The position numbers and the translations under genes were made by a program. A stretch of DNA of 64,000 nucleotides from JABDQZ01 sp963801985 (GTDB lineage Bacteria; Pseudomonadota; Gammaproteobacteria; Chromatiales; Chromatiaceae): contig CAWDGV010000006.1 in NCBI GenBank assembly GCA_963801985.1, positions 186,001 through 250,000 on the forward strand, written 5' to 3'. Positions 26,638 through 36,196 of the stretch are shown in pieces. Each line of letters opens with the position of its first letter. The first letter of the stretch is position 1. The notes beneath the pieces are model-generated. The model had not been told where the DNA came from and made no database searches. It worked only from the letters and a program-made list of their open reading frames with translations.

Positions 26638-27685
26638 ACCTGGCTACAACAGTCTGAACAATATTTTCCAGCCTGTCAGCAAAGACCGAAAAATTGTAAT
26701 TTTCTTTTACTTTCGAGTAGCCATTTTCAGCCAGTTTTCCCGCCTGCTCTTCATTTAACAACATGGTTTTCATGTTTTCCGACAGGCCAACCGCATCTTC
26801 CCTGGAATAAAACAAACAATCTTTACCCTGTTCGCCTATTTCCGATGGTCCCTCGGAATCACTGCTGATGACCGGCAGTTTTGCAGCAAAAGCTTCAAGT
26901 AAAATATTACCAAATGGTTCATGCAACGATGGCAGTACAAAGATATCAAGCTGCTCAAAAAAAGCTCTTTTGTCATCAATCCAGCCTGAAAATTCAACTT
27001 TATCTTCAAGCTGATACTGTTGGACCAGCTCGGACAATTCGTGCATTTCCTCACCGCTTCCACCTATTTTTGCCTTGAAGTCATATCCCTGCTGAGCAAG
27101 CAAATGTAAAGCCTCTATAAATATATGAAAACCCTTCTTCTTGACCAGGCGACCCATAGTCCCGATAACAACCGGACTATGAAATGATGTTTCACGATTG
27201 GTTTTGAAAGCGTCAACCTCCAAAGAGTTCGGTAACAGCCAGATATCATCTGCCGGATGACCCGCTGCTATAATTGCCTTTTTCATATCCTCTGTTGATG
27301 AAACAATACCTGACAAGCCGACAAGACTTTTAAAACGATAGTTCGGCGTGCCTGCAATTAAGGGTGCTACTTTAGCTGCTTCCTTTTTAAAAATTCGCAC
27401 TGCCCTGTTACCCCTGGCAATAATCGCATCGGCCCCGAAGTCCTCTACTATTTTTCGCACCTTCTTTTTGGCCAGGAAATCATAGTCTCCCCAAACCCTG
27501 ATTTTTTTATACTGTAAATTCGGGTATTCCTGCATCGCCTCGAGCAAAAGCTTCTCGATCTCTGCGCCCGAACGAATTACCATCAAAACCTGGTGACCAC
27601 GCATCGCCAGGGCCTTGGCATAACGAACCGAAACATGCTCGATCCCTCCGAGTTGTTTACCCAGCATAGCGTTTATAATCTTCAT
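26615..27685 (-). CDS. Glycosyltransferase family 4
   Basis: The protein has 356 residues with a GT-B fold. The N-terminus MKIINAMLGKQLGGIEHVSVRYAKAL carries the glycine-rich acceptor-domain loop, followed by VVIGTMGRLVKKKGFHIFIEAL and the donor-site EPFGNILLEAFAAKLPVISSD (EX7E-type motif). It transfers a nucleotide-activated sugar with retention of configuration, probably during LPS outer-core or surface glycan assembly. The start overlaps the stop of the preceding GT4 by 4 bp (ATGA). Donor and acceptor are unknown. Confidence 0.9.
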   Translation of the reverse strand: MKIINAMLGKQLGGIEHVSVRYAKALAMRGHQVLMVIRSGAEIEKLLLEAMQEYPNLQYKKIRVWGDYDFLAKKKVRKIVEDFGADAIIARGNRAVRIFKKEAAKVAPLIAGTPNYRFKSLVGLSGIVSSTEDMKKAIIAAGHPADDIWLLPNSLEVDAFKTNRETSFHSPVVIGTMGRLVKKKGFHIFIEALHLLAQQGYDFKAKIGGSGEEMHELSELVQQYQLEDKVEFSGWIDDKRAFFEQLDIFVLPSLHEPFGNILLEAFAAKLPVISSDSEGPSEIGEQGKDCLFYSREDAVGLSENMKTMLLNEEQAGKLAENGYSKVKENYNFSVFADRLENIVQTVVARYGKTTDH

Positions 27686-28779
27686 TGTGATAAAACCTCA
27701 CGATATAGCTTCATATTGCTGGAAACCATTTTTTCCAGTGTAAAGTTTTCCAGCACATAAGCGCGCATATATTCTGCTGAAAAATCGTAGGATCTGGATT
27801 TAATCAGCAATTCAGCCAACTTAACAGAATCACCAGGCTCAAAGAAAAAGCCATTCTTACCTTCAAAGACATAATCACAGGGCGCACCCAGGCGGGTGGA
27901 AATCAGGGGCCTGTTCATAAATAAAGCTTCAATATTTGCCCTGCCAAAGGTTTCAGCCTGGTTCGTCGCAGATACACAAACATCTGACAGTGCGTAAATC
28001 TCTTTTATCTGTTGCTGATTACCCGTAAAAATAATGTCTGCCGCACAACCTGACTGAGATACCTGTTGTTGCAAAGCCTGGTAGTAATTCTGGCGTTTTT
28101 CCTCGTAACCACCAACGAGTAACAACTTTGCTTCAGGAATGACTTTTTTAACCTCGATAAATGCTTTAATCACAGTTTCCTGGTCTTTCAGGTACGTGAT
28201 GCGTGCAACCTGGCAAATAACAAACTGTCCGTCCAGTTCATAGTCTGACTTGAATTGCCGGATAAAATCCTGGTCCAGGTTCTCAGAAAGTGTATGACTG
28301 TCAACTCCACGCGGTATCAGGACAATTTTCTCCCTGGGTGTGTGGTAATTTTTTACGATATGTTCAACCATGAACTGACTGGCACAAACGACCCTGTCGC
28401 CGTATGTCATCACTTTGCTGTAAGCATTAACACTGTTTAATCCATGTACAGTGGTGATAAAAGGTTTACGCAGCCATTTATTGGCAATGAATGCCAGCCA
28501 TGCGGGAACACGGCTTCTTACATGAATAATATCAGGGTCAATTTTTTTCAGGAGAAAAAACAACTTAACTATTCGAACAGGTACAGTCAGGATGTTCTTG
28601 CTTTTAACATCAAACATGACATGACGGGAGCCTTGACTGGTTAGCTGACTGACAAGCCTGCCTCCGGAACTGATAACCAGACTGTCAACCCCCTGCTTGA
28701 CAAGCTCGCGGCTCAGCTCGACCGTGCCACGTTCGACACCGCCTTCATCCAGGGCAGGAATAATCTGAACCAGTCTCAC
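27682..28779 (-). CDS. Glycosyltransferase family 4
   Basis: The protein has 365 residues. The N-terminus MRLVQIIPALDEGGVERGTVEL is the usual GT4 acceptor loop. The C-terminal half has ICQVARITYLKDQETVIKAF, KLLLVGGY and the donor-site block AETFGRANIEALFMNRPLIST. It is the first gene of the three-gene glycosyltransferase run ending at 25678. The 119-bp gap upstream to the ELM1-type gene contains no gene and no clear promoter that I can point to. Substrates are unknown. Confidence 0.9.
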   Translation of the reverse strand: MRLVQIIPALDEGGVERGTVELSRELVKQGVDSLVISSGGRLVSQLTSQGSRHVMFDVKSKNILTVPVRIVKLFFLLKKIDPDIIHVRSRVPAWLAFIANKWLRKPFITTVHGLNSVNAYSKVMTYGDRVVCASQFMVEHIVKNYHTPREKIVLIPRGVDSHTLSENLDQDFIRQFKSDYELDGQFVICQVARITYLKDQETVIKAFIEVKKVIPEAKLLLVGGYEEKRQNYYQALQQQVSQSGCAADIIFTGNQQQIKEIYALSDVCVSATNQAETFGRANIEALFMNRPLISTRLGAPCDYVFEGKNGFFFEPGDSVKLAELLIKSRSYDFSAEYMRAYVLENFTLEKMVSSNMKLYREVLSQ

Positions 28780-28898
28780 AGGCTTGCCTTCATGACGGAT
28801 AGGGCCGCAAGAAAGACAAAATAAAATGCTGGAATTACTGCAGAGTACTCAGTGACATGTAATTTCTGTAATACAGCATTCATAAGAAAATCCCGCCA

Positions 28899-29822
28899 TC
28901 AATCCAGGTGAAATTTATTCACTATTTCGCTGGCACATCGGTCAGCTTCATTTTGCATTTGGGCTACAACTTCAAGGACAGGTCGCTTTTTCCACTGGCC
29001 AAAAGGCATAACATAACCGGCTTCAATCAAGGCAGTTATGCCTTTTGACACCCGGCTTTTTTTTATTTTTGGCACGTATAGCAAACCAACGGCAGCCTGT
29101 GCAGTCAACGCTTCATACACCATTGATACACTTTCCTCTGTTACCCAGGCATAACGTGACTCTGCCAGTACAGTTGGCAGCCATTCCGGTGACACCGTCT
29201 GGCAGGACTGAAAAACCAGGTTGTCATAATGAAGGTTTGCAATACCCATACTGGAATCTTCGGGGGTACGTCTTGAATCTGAGACCAGCCAGTTAATTTC
29301 CGGCGTGGTTTCCACAATGCTTTTAAGCTGATCCAGCAAGCTGCCATCATCCCAGCCATAATGACTGGAAGGTCCACCAACAAGAATAACGCCCTGGTGA
29401 TCTTTTTTGGGTACTGACAAGCGGACCCGGTTCAACACGCCCATCGTCTGAATAACATTATCCCTGGGTTTGACTTCATCGTGTTCAGGTATCAGGCACA
29501 GGTCAAACAGCGACAATGGCAGACTGGGCTTCATTAAAACGATACTGCGGGCGCCGTACAACCAACTGACGAACAAAAGTGACAAGTGCGTTGCGTGACC
29601 GGCACCAACAACCAGCGTGGGTCGCGGCAGCCCATCAAGTTCAGCATTTTTTTTCGTAAAAAGACCGTGCAGAATCTGCCCGAACGAAATCGGCTGCAAC
29701 TTAATGACAACGGTAGATATTTTTTCAGATAGCGCTAACAGCAGGCCTTTTGACTGGTTTTCATGACCGGACTTTCCGTCAGTAAAAAGCCAGATCACAT
29801 GAGGGCGTGTTTCAGTTTTCAA
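28899..29822 (-). CDS. ELM1/GtrOC1-family putative glycosyltransferase
   Basis: The protein has 307 residues. The N-terminal WLFTDGKSGHENQSKGLLLAL and the later VGAGHATHLSLL and LVGGPSSHYGWD match the family that includes plant mitochondrial-fission protein ELM1 and bacterial GtrOC-type proteins (PF06258). Bacterial members sit in LPS clusters and are thought to be glycosyltransferases. The only plausible start is TTG at 29822, because an in-frame TGA lies four codons upstream and no ATG precedes the conserved GKSGHENQ block. No good ribosome site is visible, so translation may be weak or coupled. Confidence 0.82.
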   Translation of the reverse strand: MKTETRPHVIWLFTDGKSGHENQSKGLLLALSEKISTVVIKLQPISFGQILHGLFTKKNAELDGLPRPTLVVGAGHATHLSLLFVSWLYGARSIVLMKPSLPLSLFDLCLIPEHDEVKPRDNVIQTMGVLNRVRLSVPKKDHQGVILVGGPSSHYGWDDGSLLDQLKSIVETTPEINWLVSDSRRTPEDSSMGIANLHYDNLVFQSCQTVSPEWLPTVLAESRYAWVTEESVSMVYEALTAQAAVGLLYVPKIKKSRVSKGITALIEAGYVMPFGQWKKRPVLEVVAQMQNEADRCASEIVNKFHLD

Positions 29823-29858
29823 GTGAATGAATCAGAAAGTCATGGCCTATGATACTTC

Positions 29859-30044
29859 TCAATCCTGTAGCTGGTATTTTGCACCACAATAAGGACAGGT
29901 GGCCTCACCTGTTTTCTCAATCGGCAGGTACACACGCGGATGCATGTTCCAGACCTCGTCCTGCGGCATTGGGCAGGACAGTGGCAACTGGTCTCTTGTC
30001 ACACGGTATATCGTTTTACTGGTGTCTTTTGCTGTTGAAGCCAT
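29859..30044 (-). CDS. Small CHCC zinc-finger protein
   Basis: The protein has 61 residues. The pattern of one Cys (LSCP), a His (NMHPRVYLPIE) and a CPYC pair fits the zf-CHCC family (PF10276), which is related to the NDUFS6/13-kDa subunit of mitochondrial complex I. In bacteria it is a small free-standing protein often found next to ilvE, as here. The gene is 37 bp downstream of ilvE on the same strand. Its function is not established. Confidence 0.85.
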   Translation of the reverse strand: MASTAKDTSKTIYRVTRDQLPLSCPMPQDEVWNMHPRVYLPIEKTGEATCPYCGAKYQLQD

Positions 30045-30081
30045 GTCTCTTTTTCCTCGGCCTGAAGCTTAATAAAGTTTA

Positions 30082-31005
30082 TTAAATATAGGCCAGCCAG
30101 TCGTCATGAATTTTAGTTCTGCCATGCACCACATCAAAATACATTTTCTGCAGTTTTTCCGTAATTGGACCGCGTCCTCCGTTACCAATACTTCGGCCAT
30201 CCACTTCACGGATTGGCGTAACTTCAGCCGCGGTACCAGTAAAGAAGGCTTCATCGGCGATGTAAACCTCATCACGGGTGATTCTTCTCTCAACAACCGG
30301 AATATCCAGCTCGGCAGCCAGCGTCATAATGGTTTTTCGTGTAATACCATCCAGCGCCGAAGTAAGATCAGGCGTATGCAGTTTGCCATCCTTGACCAGG
30401 AAAATATTTTCACCACTACCTTCCATGACAAAGCCCTGAGTATCCAGCAGCAATGCCTCATCATAGCCGTCAGCCATCGCTTCCTGCAAAGCCATCATCG
30501 AATTCATGTAATTACCATTAGCCTTGGCACGACACATGGTGATATTGACATGATGACGGGTAAAGGATGAAACGCGAATACGTATACCTTTCTGTAGCTG
30601 CTCTTCACCCAGGTAGGCACCCCAGTTCCATGCCGCAACCATTACGTGGACACGCAAATTATCAGCCCTCAGCCCCATACCTTCTGAACCATAAAAACAC
30701 ATGGGACGAATGTAGGCTGAATCCAGGTTGTTATCGCGCACCGCCGCAAGCTGGGCCTGGTTTAACGTTTCCTTGTCGAAAGGAATATCCATACCCAGGA
30801 TATGAGCTGAATCAAACAGGCGATCTGTATGTTCCTGCAAACGGAAAATCGCCGTACCGTCCTCGGCCTTGTAGGCGCGTACACCTTCAAACACACCCAT
30901 GCCATAGTGCAGGGTATGGGTGAGTACGTGCGTCTTGGCTTCACGCCAATCCACCATTTCACCATCCATCCAGATGAGTCCATCACGGTCGGACATCGTC
31001 TGCAT
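30082..31005 (-). CDS. ilvE: Branched-chain amino acid aminotransferase
   Basis: The protein has 307 residues, the IlvE length. It is a PLP fold-type IV transaminase for the last step of Val, Leu and Ile synthesis and uses glutamate. Visible marks are LIWMDGEMVDWREAKTHVLTHTLHYG, GMGVFEGVRAY, the FVMEGSGENIFLVKDG block and DGITRKTIM. The ATG at 31011 abuts AGGAG with no spacing, whereas the ATG at 31005 lies 6 nt after it, so I prefer 31005. The gene is 24 bp downstream of glnE, and the zinc-finger gene follows. Confidence 0.96.
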   Translation of the reverse strand: MQTMSDRDGLIWMDGEMVDWREAKTHVLTHTLHYGMGVFEGVRAYKAEDGTAIFRLQEHTDRLFDSAHILGMDIPFDKETLNQAQLAAVRDNNLDSAYIRPMCFYGSEGMGLRADNLRVHVMVAAWNWGAYLGEEQLQKGIRIRVSSFTRHHVNITMCRAKANGNYMNSMMALQEAMADGYDEALLLDTQGFVMEGSGENIFLVKDGKLHTPDLTSALDGITRKTIMTLAAELDIPVVERRITRDEVYIADEAFFTGTAAEVTPIREVDGRSIGNGGRGPITEKLQKMYFDVVHGRTKIHDDWLAYI

Positions 31006-31029
31006 TGTCATCTCCTAAAAAATCTATAA

Positions 31030-33864
31030 TTAAACAGGCTCCAGCATTAACTTCTGCCACGCCCGTGTTACCACTTCGCTGTCAGCAGCAAACTGCTCCC
31101 TTGCAACCATACCCTCCTGTTTTTGCAAGGAACGGTGATGGTACTCTGCGCGGTATGAGCGATAGGCCTTCAGCAATTGTTCTGACTGTTCTTCAGGAAG
31201 TAACGAGTGTTTAGCCAGAACTTCCAGCAATCTCGCGTTATCGGTCCAGTCAAGCAGTTCAGGATAGTCACAAGCCCATCTCAGAACGGCATATTGAACC
31301 ATAAATTCAATATCAGCGATACCGCCAACTCCCTGTTTTATATCCAGGTTCATCTCATCAGACTTATCCAGCGATTCACGCATTTTTTCGCGCATCTCCC
31401 GCACTTCCTGCTGTAATTTACCAGCCGCTCTCTTGTGCGACAGCACCATTCTCCTGACAGCCTCAAATCCAGCCATCGTTACCGGGTCACCCGCAATGGC
31501 CCTCGCCCTAACCAAAGCCTGATGCTCCCAGGTCCAGGCTTCCTCGTTCTGATATTTTTCAAAGGCCGTCATCGAACTGACCAATAGCCCGGATTTGCCA
31601 TTGGGTCGCAGGCGCATATCAATTTCATACAGGGTCCCCGACGACATCCGCGTGCTGTACTGATGAATCATGCGCTGACCAAGCCGCGCATAAAACACAT
31701 CGTTGGCAACCTGTTTCCCACCATTGGTCATGGCCGTAGATGACTTGCTGTCATGCAGAAAAACCAGGTCCAGATCGGAACTGTAACCAAGCTCAAACCC
31801 GCCCAGCTTGCCATAGGCAATCACGGCAAAACCGGATTCGCTGCCAATTGTTGACTGGGGCACGCCATGTTTCGCAGACAGAAAAGCAAATGCTGAACGG
31901 TATACCGAGTCGGAAACCACCTCGGCAATCTCGGTCAGGTAATCACTGACAACCTCTACCGGAATAACACGCGCCACATCTGCTGCCGCAACTCTCAATG
32001 TACTGGTTTGCACAAACTGGCGGAAGCGCTCCATCGATTGCTCTTCATCCCCTTCAACCGATGACAGGGACTGTTCCAGCTCTTCCTGCAAGGCTTCTCT
32101 TTTCAAGGGCGTATACAGGCGACGGGGATCAATCAACTCATCGAGCAACAGGGGATGACGTGAAATCAGCTCGGCAATCCAGACACTTTCACCCATCAGC
32201 CTGACCAGCTGAGATAAAACCAGTGGATTTTCAACCATCAGGGCCAGGTAGGCAGTACGACGGGCAATACTCTCAAGAAACGGCAATACCCTGGCCAACA
32301 ACAGGTCTGCATTGGGTGATGCTGCAACTGCTTCAAGCAAGAGCGGCATCAACTGATCGAGTCGACGACGACCATTTTCCCCGAGAAAACGAAAGGCTGA
32401 AGACTGCCTGAATTCCTGCAGACCCTGCCAGGCTTGCTCAGAATGCTCAAAGCCCGCCAGGTCCAGCCGATAAATCGCAACTTCATCAGACAATCCTTCC
32501 TGCCAGGTTTCTGCAAATATCTCATTCTTGGCATTTTCCGCCTGTGGTGCCGCGAACAGTGAATCAAAATACCCCTGCACACGATTGCGATGTCCCTGCA
32601 ACACTTCTGCAAAATCATCCCAGCTGGCAAATGACATTGACCTTGCCAGGCGCTCACAACCTTCATCATCGGCAGGCAAAACATGAGTCTGCCCATCCTG
32701 CCAGGCCTGCAGACGGTTTTCGGTCAGGCGCAGAAATTCATAAGCAGCCAGCAATGCATTCACTTCATGCGGGGGCAGGATTTGTTTTTCAGCAAGCAAT
32801 TTCAACACCCGCTGAATTGGCCGTATTTGCAGATCAGGATCACGTCCGCCGCGAATCAACTGGAACGCCTGGCCGATAAATTCAATCTCGCGAATACCCC
32901 CCATACCCAGCTTGATATTGGCATCCATACCCCGATGATGCATTTCATTGGCAATCAGTTTTTTCATATCCCTGATTGATTCGATGGCACCGTAGTCAAG
33001 GTAACGCCGGTACACAAAAGGTTTTACCAGCTGCCAGAAAACCTCTTCAGACTCCCTCGAACCGGAGATAACACGCGCCTTAACCATGGCATAGCGTTCC
33101 CATTCACGCGCCTGCGCCTGCAGGTAATCCTCGAAAAAGCCTAGCGGAATAACCAGTGGTCCGGCATCACCAAAAGGGCGTAACCGTGTATCAACCCGAA
33201 AAACGAAACCATCTACCGTGTTTTCACCAATGACCTTGATAATCTTGCGCGCCAGGCGAGTAAAAAACTGCTCATTATCCAGCGGCTTTACCCCGTCAGT
33301 CTGGCCACGCTCCGGGTAGGCGAAAATCAGGTCAATATCCGAGGATAGGTTGAGTTCACGCGCTCCCAGCTTACCCATACCGATGACAATCATCTCCTGC
33401 GCATTGCCCTGGGCATCACGTGGCATACCGGATTTTTTAACCGCCCATTCGAACAGTATTTTTACTGTCTCATCCACGCAGGCATCGGCCAGTTCCGACA
33501 GGTCTTCCAGGGTTTCGTTGAGTGCTGCCACCCGAGTCAGGTCACGCCAGATAATGCGCACCATCTGCTGACGCCGAAAGGTCCTGACGATTTTGGCCAG
33601 CTGGGCTTCATCACTGACATCAGCGAAGGCCGCAAGCAATAGCGCCCGGAGCTCGCCTTCGGTATAACTTTTTTCGAGCAGTCCATCCTTGTGCAGTCGA
33701 ATCACCATGTCCGTATGGCGCTGACATTGCAGGACAACAAACTCACTGGCATCCAGTACTTCAAAAATACCGGGAATCGAAGCCAATGCACTGACATTGT
33801 CAGGGCTTAGATCCTGTTGAAAATGATTCCAGATTTCTTCTGTCCGGGGAGACGGAAATTCCAT
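31030..33864 (-). CDS. glnE: Glutamine synthetase adenylyltransferase / deadenylase
   Basis: The protein has 944 residues, matching GlnE (E. coli 946). Two nucleotidyltransferase domains are clear: the N-terminal one with GMGKLGARELNLSSDIDL (about 155-172) and the C-terminal one with AYGKLGGFELGYSSDLDL (about 670-687), each followed by its own helical region. The N-terminal half removes and the C-terminal half adds AMP on glutamine synthetase, in response to PII and glutamine. It thereby links nitrogen status to assimilation. A direct link to the ilvE gene downstream is common in this group. No frame damage. Confidence 0.97.
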   Translation of the reverse strand: MEFPSPRTEEIWNHFQQDLSPDNVSALASIPGIFEVLDASEFVVLQCQRHTDMVIRLHKDGLLEKSYTEGELRALLLAAFADVSDEAQLAKIVRTFRRQQMVRIIWRDLTRVAALNETLEDLSELADACVDETVKILFEWAVKKSGMPRDAQGNAQEMIVIGMGKLGARELNLSSDIDLIFAYPERGQTDGVKPLDNEQFFTRLARKIIKVIGENTVDGFVFRVDTRLRPFGDAGPLVIPLGFFEDYLQAQAREWERYAMVKARVISGSRESEEVFWQLVKPFVYRRYLDYGAIESIRDMKKLIANEMHHRGMDANIKLGMGGIREIEFIGQAFQLIRGGRDPDLQIRPIQRVLKLLAEKQILPPHEVNALLAAYEFLRLTENRLQAWQDGQTHVLPADDEGCERLARSMSFASWDDFAEVLQGHRNRVQGYFDSLFAAPQAENAKNEIFAETWQEGLSDEVAIYRLDLAGFEHSEQAWQGLQEFRQSSAFRFLGENGRRRLDQLMPLLLEAVAASPNADLLLARVLPFLESIARRTAYLALMVENPLVLSQLVRLMGESVWIAELISRHPLLLDELIDPRRLYTPLKREALQEELEQSLSSVEGDEEQSMERFRQFVQTSTLRVAAADVARVIPVEVVSDYLTEIAEVVSDSVYRSAFAFLSAKHGVPQSTIGSESGFAVIAYGKLGGFELGYSSDLDLVFLHDSKSSTAMTNGGKQVANDVFYARLGQRMIHQYSTRMSSGTLYEIDMRLRPNGKSGLLVSSMTAFEKYQNEEAWTWEHQALVRARAIAGDPVTMAGFEAVRRMVLSHKRAAGKLQQEVREMREKMRESLDKSDEMNLDIKQGVGGIADIEFMVQYAVLRWACDYPELLDWTDNARLLEVLAKHSLLPEEQSEQLLKAYRSYRAEYHHRSLQKQEGMVAREQFAADSEVVTRAWQKLMLEPV

Positions 33865-33991
33865 AATAGCGATCCAGGGGCAATAATTTTCAAGGCTGTA
33901 AAATCAGGATTCTACACCAAACAAAAAAAGCCCATGCCAAAAAACACCTGTCTGTAGATTTTGTTCATGGCGAAAAAAATCCGCTTTTCTG

Positions 33992-34019
33992 TTTCACTGC
34001 ACATTGCGCCAGCTATACT
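33992..34019 (+). promoter_or_regulatory. Candidate sigma70 promoter for the 34065 gene
   Basis: TTTCAC (33992-33997), a 16-bp spacer and TATACT (34014-34019) lie about 45 bp before the start of the small gene. The -10 is good and the -35 fair. It lies in the divergent gap with glnE. Confidence 0.4.
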
Positions 34020-34064
34020 TAAAAGCTAGAAATCAATAAAACTTATTATATTTGGAACACATCA

Positions 34065-34334
34065 ATGCTGTACGTTCAAAGAGATGAAAATGGAAAAATC
34101 ACTGGCCTGAGCCTGGAACCTGGCGAACACGCCGAAGCAGCCTCGATCAACGACCCTGATGTAACAGAGTTTCTGAGCGATTCCGATGTCGACATGGCAC
34201 GGGTAGTGGAAGACCTGATCGAGGTACTGGTACAGAAAAATATCATCAGTGAAAGCGACCTGCCGGAGTCAGCCCAGCTTAAACTGCTGTACCGCAAAAA
34301 CACCCGTTCGTTCCTGGAGGCGGCCGAGGATTAA
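34065..34334 (+). CDS. Small conserved protein (tryptophan-synthase-beta-like annotation)
   Basis: The protein has 89 residues, is acidic, and has no membrane segment. It starts MLYVQRDENGKITGLS and ends with DLPESAQLKLLYRKNTR. Proteins of this shape are widely annotated in Pseudomonas and relatives as tryptophan synthase beta-like, a name without functional support. The ARVVEDLIEVLVQKNIIS segment looks helical. The gene stands alone with its own promoter candidate and a strong terminator shared with groEL. Confidence 0.8.
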   Translation: MLYVQRDENGKITGLSLEPGEHAEAASINDPDVTEFLSDSDVDMARVVEDLIEVLVQKNIISESDLPESAQLKLLYRKNTRSFLEAAED

Positions 34335-34370
34335 TCACACCAGGCTAGCGCCTGTTTTTCACAGGCAATA

Positions 34371-34405
34371 AAAAACCCCGACCGGTTAACTGGACGGGGT
34401 TTTTA
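34371..34405. terminator. Bidirectional terminator for the 34065 gene and groEL
   Basis: AAAAACCCCG and CGGGGTTTTT bracket a 14-nt segment that itself contains GGTTAACTGG-type pairing. The stem is flanked by A5 on the left and T5 on the right, so it works on both strands. It lies between the 34065 gene and the convergent groEL. Confidence 0.9.
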
Positions 34406-34437
34406 TTATGCGGCTGATTTGGCCGGCAAGGTTGGTA

Positions 34438-36090
34438 TTACATCATACCGCCCATACCGCCCATACCGCCCATGCCGCCCATGTCACCACCCATTGGAGG
34501 CGCAGCGTCATCAGCAGGCGCATCAGCAACCATGCACTCGGTTGTGATCATCAGGCCAGCAACAGATACTGCGTTCTGCAATGCTGAACGGGTTACCTTG
34601 GTTGGATCCAGGATACCCATGGCAACCATGTCGCCGTATTCACCATTGGAAGCGTTATAACCGAAATTACCTTCACCTTCAGAAACTTTATTCAGAACCA
34701 CTGAAGCTTCATCACCGGCATTGGTAACGATCTGGCGCATAGGCTCTTCCATGGAACGGTAGGCGATCTTGATGCCGATATCCTGGTCATGGTTATCACC
34801 TACCAGGTCTTTAACACCCTGCAACGCACGTACCAGTGCAACACCACCACCTGGAACAACACCCTCTTCCACAGCCGCACGGGTTGCATGCAACGCATCT
34901 TCAACACGCGCTTTCTTTTCTTTCATTTCAACTTCAGTTGCAGCACCAACCTTGATAACCGCAACACCACCAGCCAGTTTAGCCAGACGTTCCTGCAGTT
35001 TTTCCTTATCGTAGTCAGAAGTTGCTTCTTCCATCTGCGTGCGAATCTGGGTAACACGTGCCTTGATATCTTCTTCGCTGCCAGCACCATCGATAACTGT
35101 CGTTTCTTCCTTGGTAATCTGCATTTTCTTGGCAGTACCCAGTTCATTCAGACCCGCTTTATCCAGGCTCAGGCCAACTTCTTCAGAAATAACAGTTGCC
35201 CCGGTCAGAATAGCCAGATCCTGCAGCATGGCTTTACGACGATCGCCGAAACCAGGTGCTTTAACAGCCGCAACCTTAACAATACCGCGCATGTTGTTGA
35301 CAACCAGAGTCGCCAGGGCTTCACCCTCAACGTCTTCAGCAATAATCATCAATGGACGACCTGCCTTGGCAACTGCTTCCAGTACTGGCAGCAGATCACG
35401 GATATTGGAAATTTTCTTGTCGTGCAGCAGAATGAATGGATCTTCCAGGTCTACAGTCTGGCTCTGCTGGTTATTGATGAAGTAAGGAGACAGGTAACCG
35501 CGATCAAACTGCATACCTTCAACCACATCCAGTTCGTTATCCAGTGCCGAACCTTCTTCAACAGTGATAACACCTTCTTTACCCACTTTATCCATTGCTG
35601 CCGCAATGATGTCGCCGATATTGGCATCCGAGTTAGCGGAGATAGAACCTACCTGGGCAATTTCCTTGTTGTCCGCACAAGGCTTTGACAAGCCACGCAG
35701 ATTTTCAACAACAGCCGTAACCGCTTTATCCATACCGCGCTTCAGATCCATTGGATTCATACCGGCTGCAACAGCTTTCAAACCTTCACGAACCATGGCC
35801 TGGGCCAATACTGTCGCAGTGGTAGTACCGTCACCGGCTACATCAGAAGTCTGCGAGGAGACTTCCTTGACCATCTGTGCACCCATGTTCTCAAACTTGT
35901 CAGCCAGTTCGATTTCCTTGGCAACTGAAACACCGTCTTTAGTGATCGTAGGCGCACCAAAACTTTTTTCCAGAACAACATTACGTCCTTTTGGACCTAA
36001 TGTTACTTTTACCGCATTGGCAAGAATGTTGACACCATTGAGCATTTTCGCCCTGGCATCATCACCAAAATTTACTTCTTTTGCACTCAT
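34438..36090 (-). CDS. groEL: Chaperonin GroEL (60 kDa)
   Basis: The protein has 550 residues. It is the ATP-driven folding cage formed as two seven-subunit rings with GroES as lid. Diagnostic segments include VTLGPKGRNVVLEKSFGAP, the ATP site AGDGTTTATVLA (about 85-96), and the C-terminal GGM repeat tail. AGGA lies a few bases before ATG. The gene follows groES on the minus strand, but with an unusually long gap of 214 bp that contains a 97-bp palindromic element and a smaller hairpin (TCGGTCA-GAT-TGACCGA, 36170-36186). Expression should follow the CIRCE-controlled groES promoter. Confidence 0.99.
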   Translation of the reverse strand: MSAKEVNFGDDARAKMLNGVNILANAVKVTLGPKGRNVVLEKSFGAPTITKDGVSVAKEIELADKFENMGAQMVKEVSSQTSDVAGDGTTTATVLAQAMVREGLKAVAAGMNPMDLKRGMDKAVTAVVENLRGLSKPCADNKEIAQVGSISANSDANIGDIIAAAMDKVGKEGVITVEEGSALDNELDVVEGMQFDRGYLSPYFINNQQSQTVDLEDPFILLHDKKISNIRDLLPVLEAVAKAGRPLMIIAEDVEGEALATLVVNNMRGIVKVAAVKAPGFGDRRKAMLQDLAILTGATVISEEVGLSLDKAGLNELGTAKKMQITKEETTVIDGAGSEEDIKARVTQIRTQMEEATSDYDKEKLQERLAKLAGGVAVIKVGAATEVEMKEKKARVEDALHATRAAVEEGVVPGGGVALVRALQGVKDLVGDNHDQDIGIKIAYRSMEEPMRQIVTNAGDEASVVLNKVSEGEGNFGYNASNGEYGDMVAMGILDPTKVTRSALQNAVSVAGLMITTECMVADAPADDAAPPMGGDMGGMGGMGGMGGMM

Positions 36091-36196
36091 GTCCTAATTC
36101 CTTAATTTCAACTCGTCATCATCGCAAACATGGAAATGACGGATTAATAAAATTCAAAATTTACTCGATTCGGTCAGATTGACCGACTTGGATGTA

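Noticed and set aside
34789..35688. A 299-codon open frame on the plus strand antisense to groEL
   Set aside because: It lies wholly inside the conserved groEL gene on the opposite strand and has low-complexity Asn/Phe/Thr-rich composition with no ribosome site. It is a shadow of groEL codon usage.
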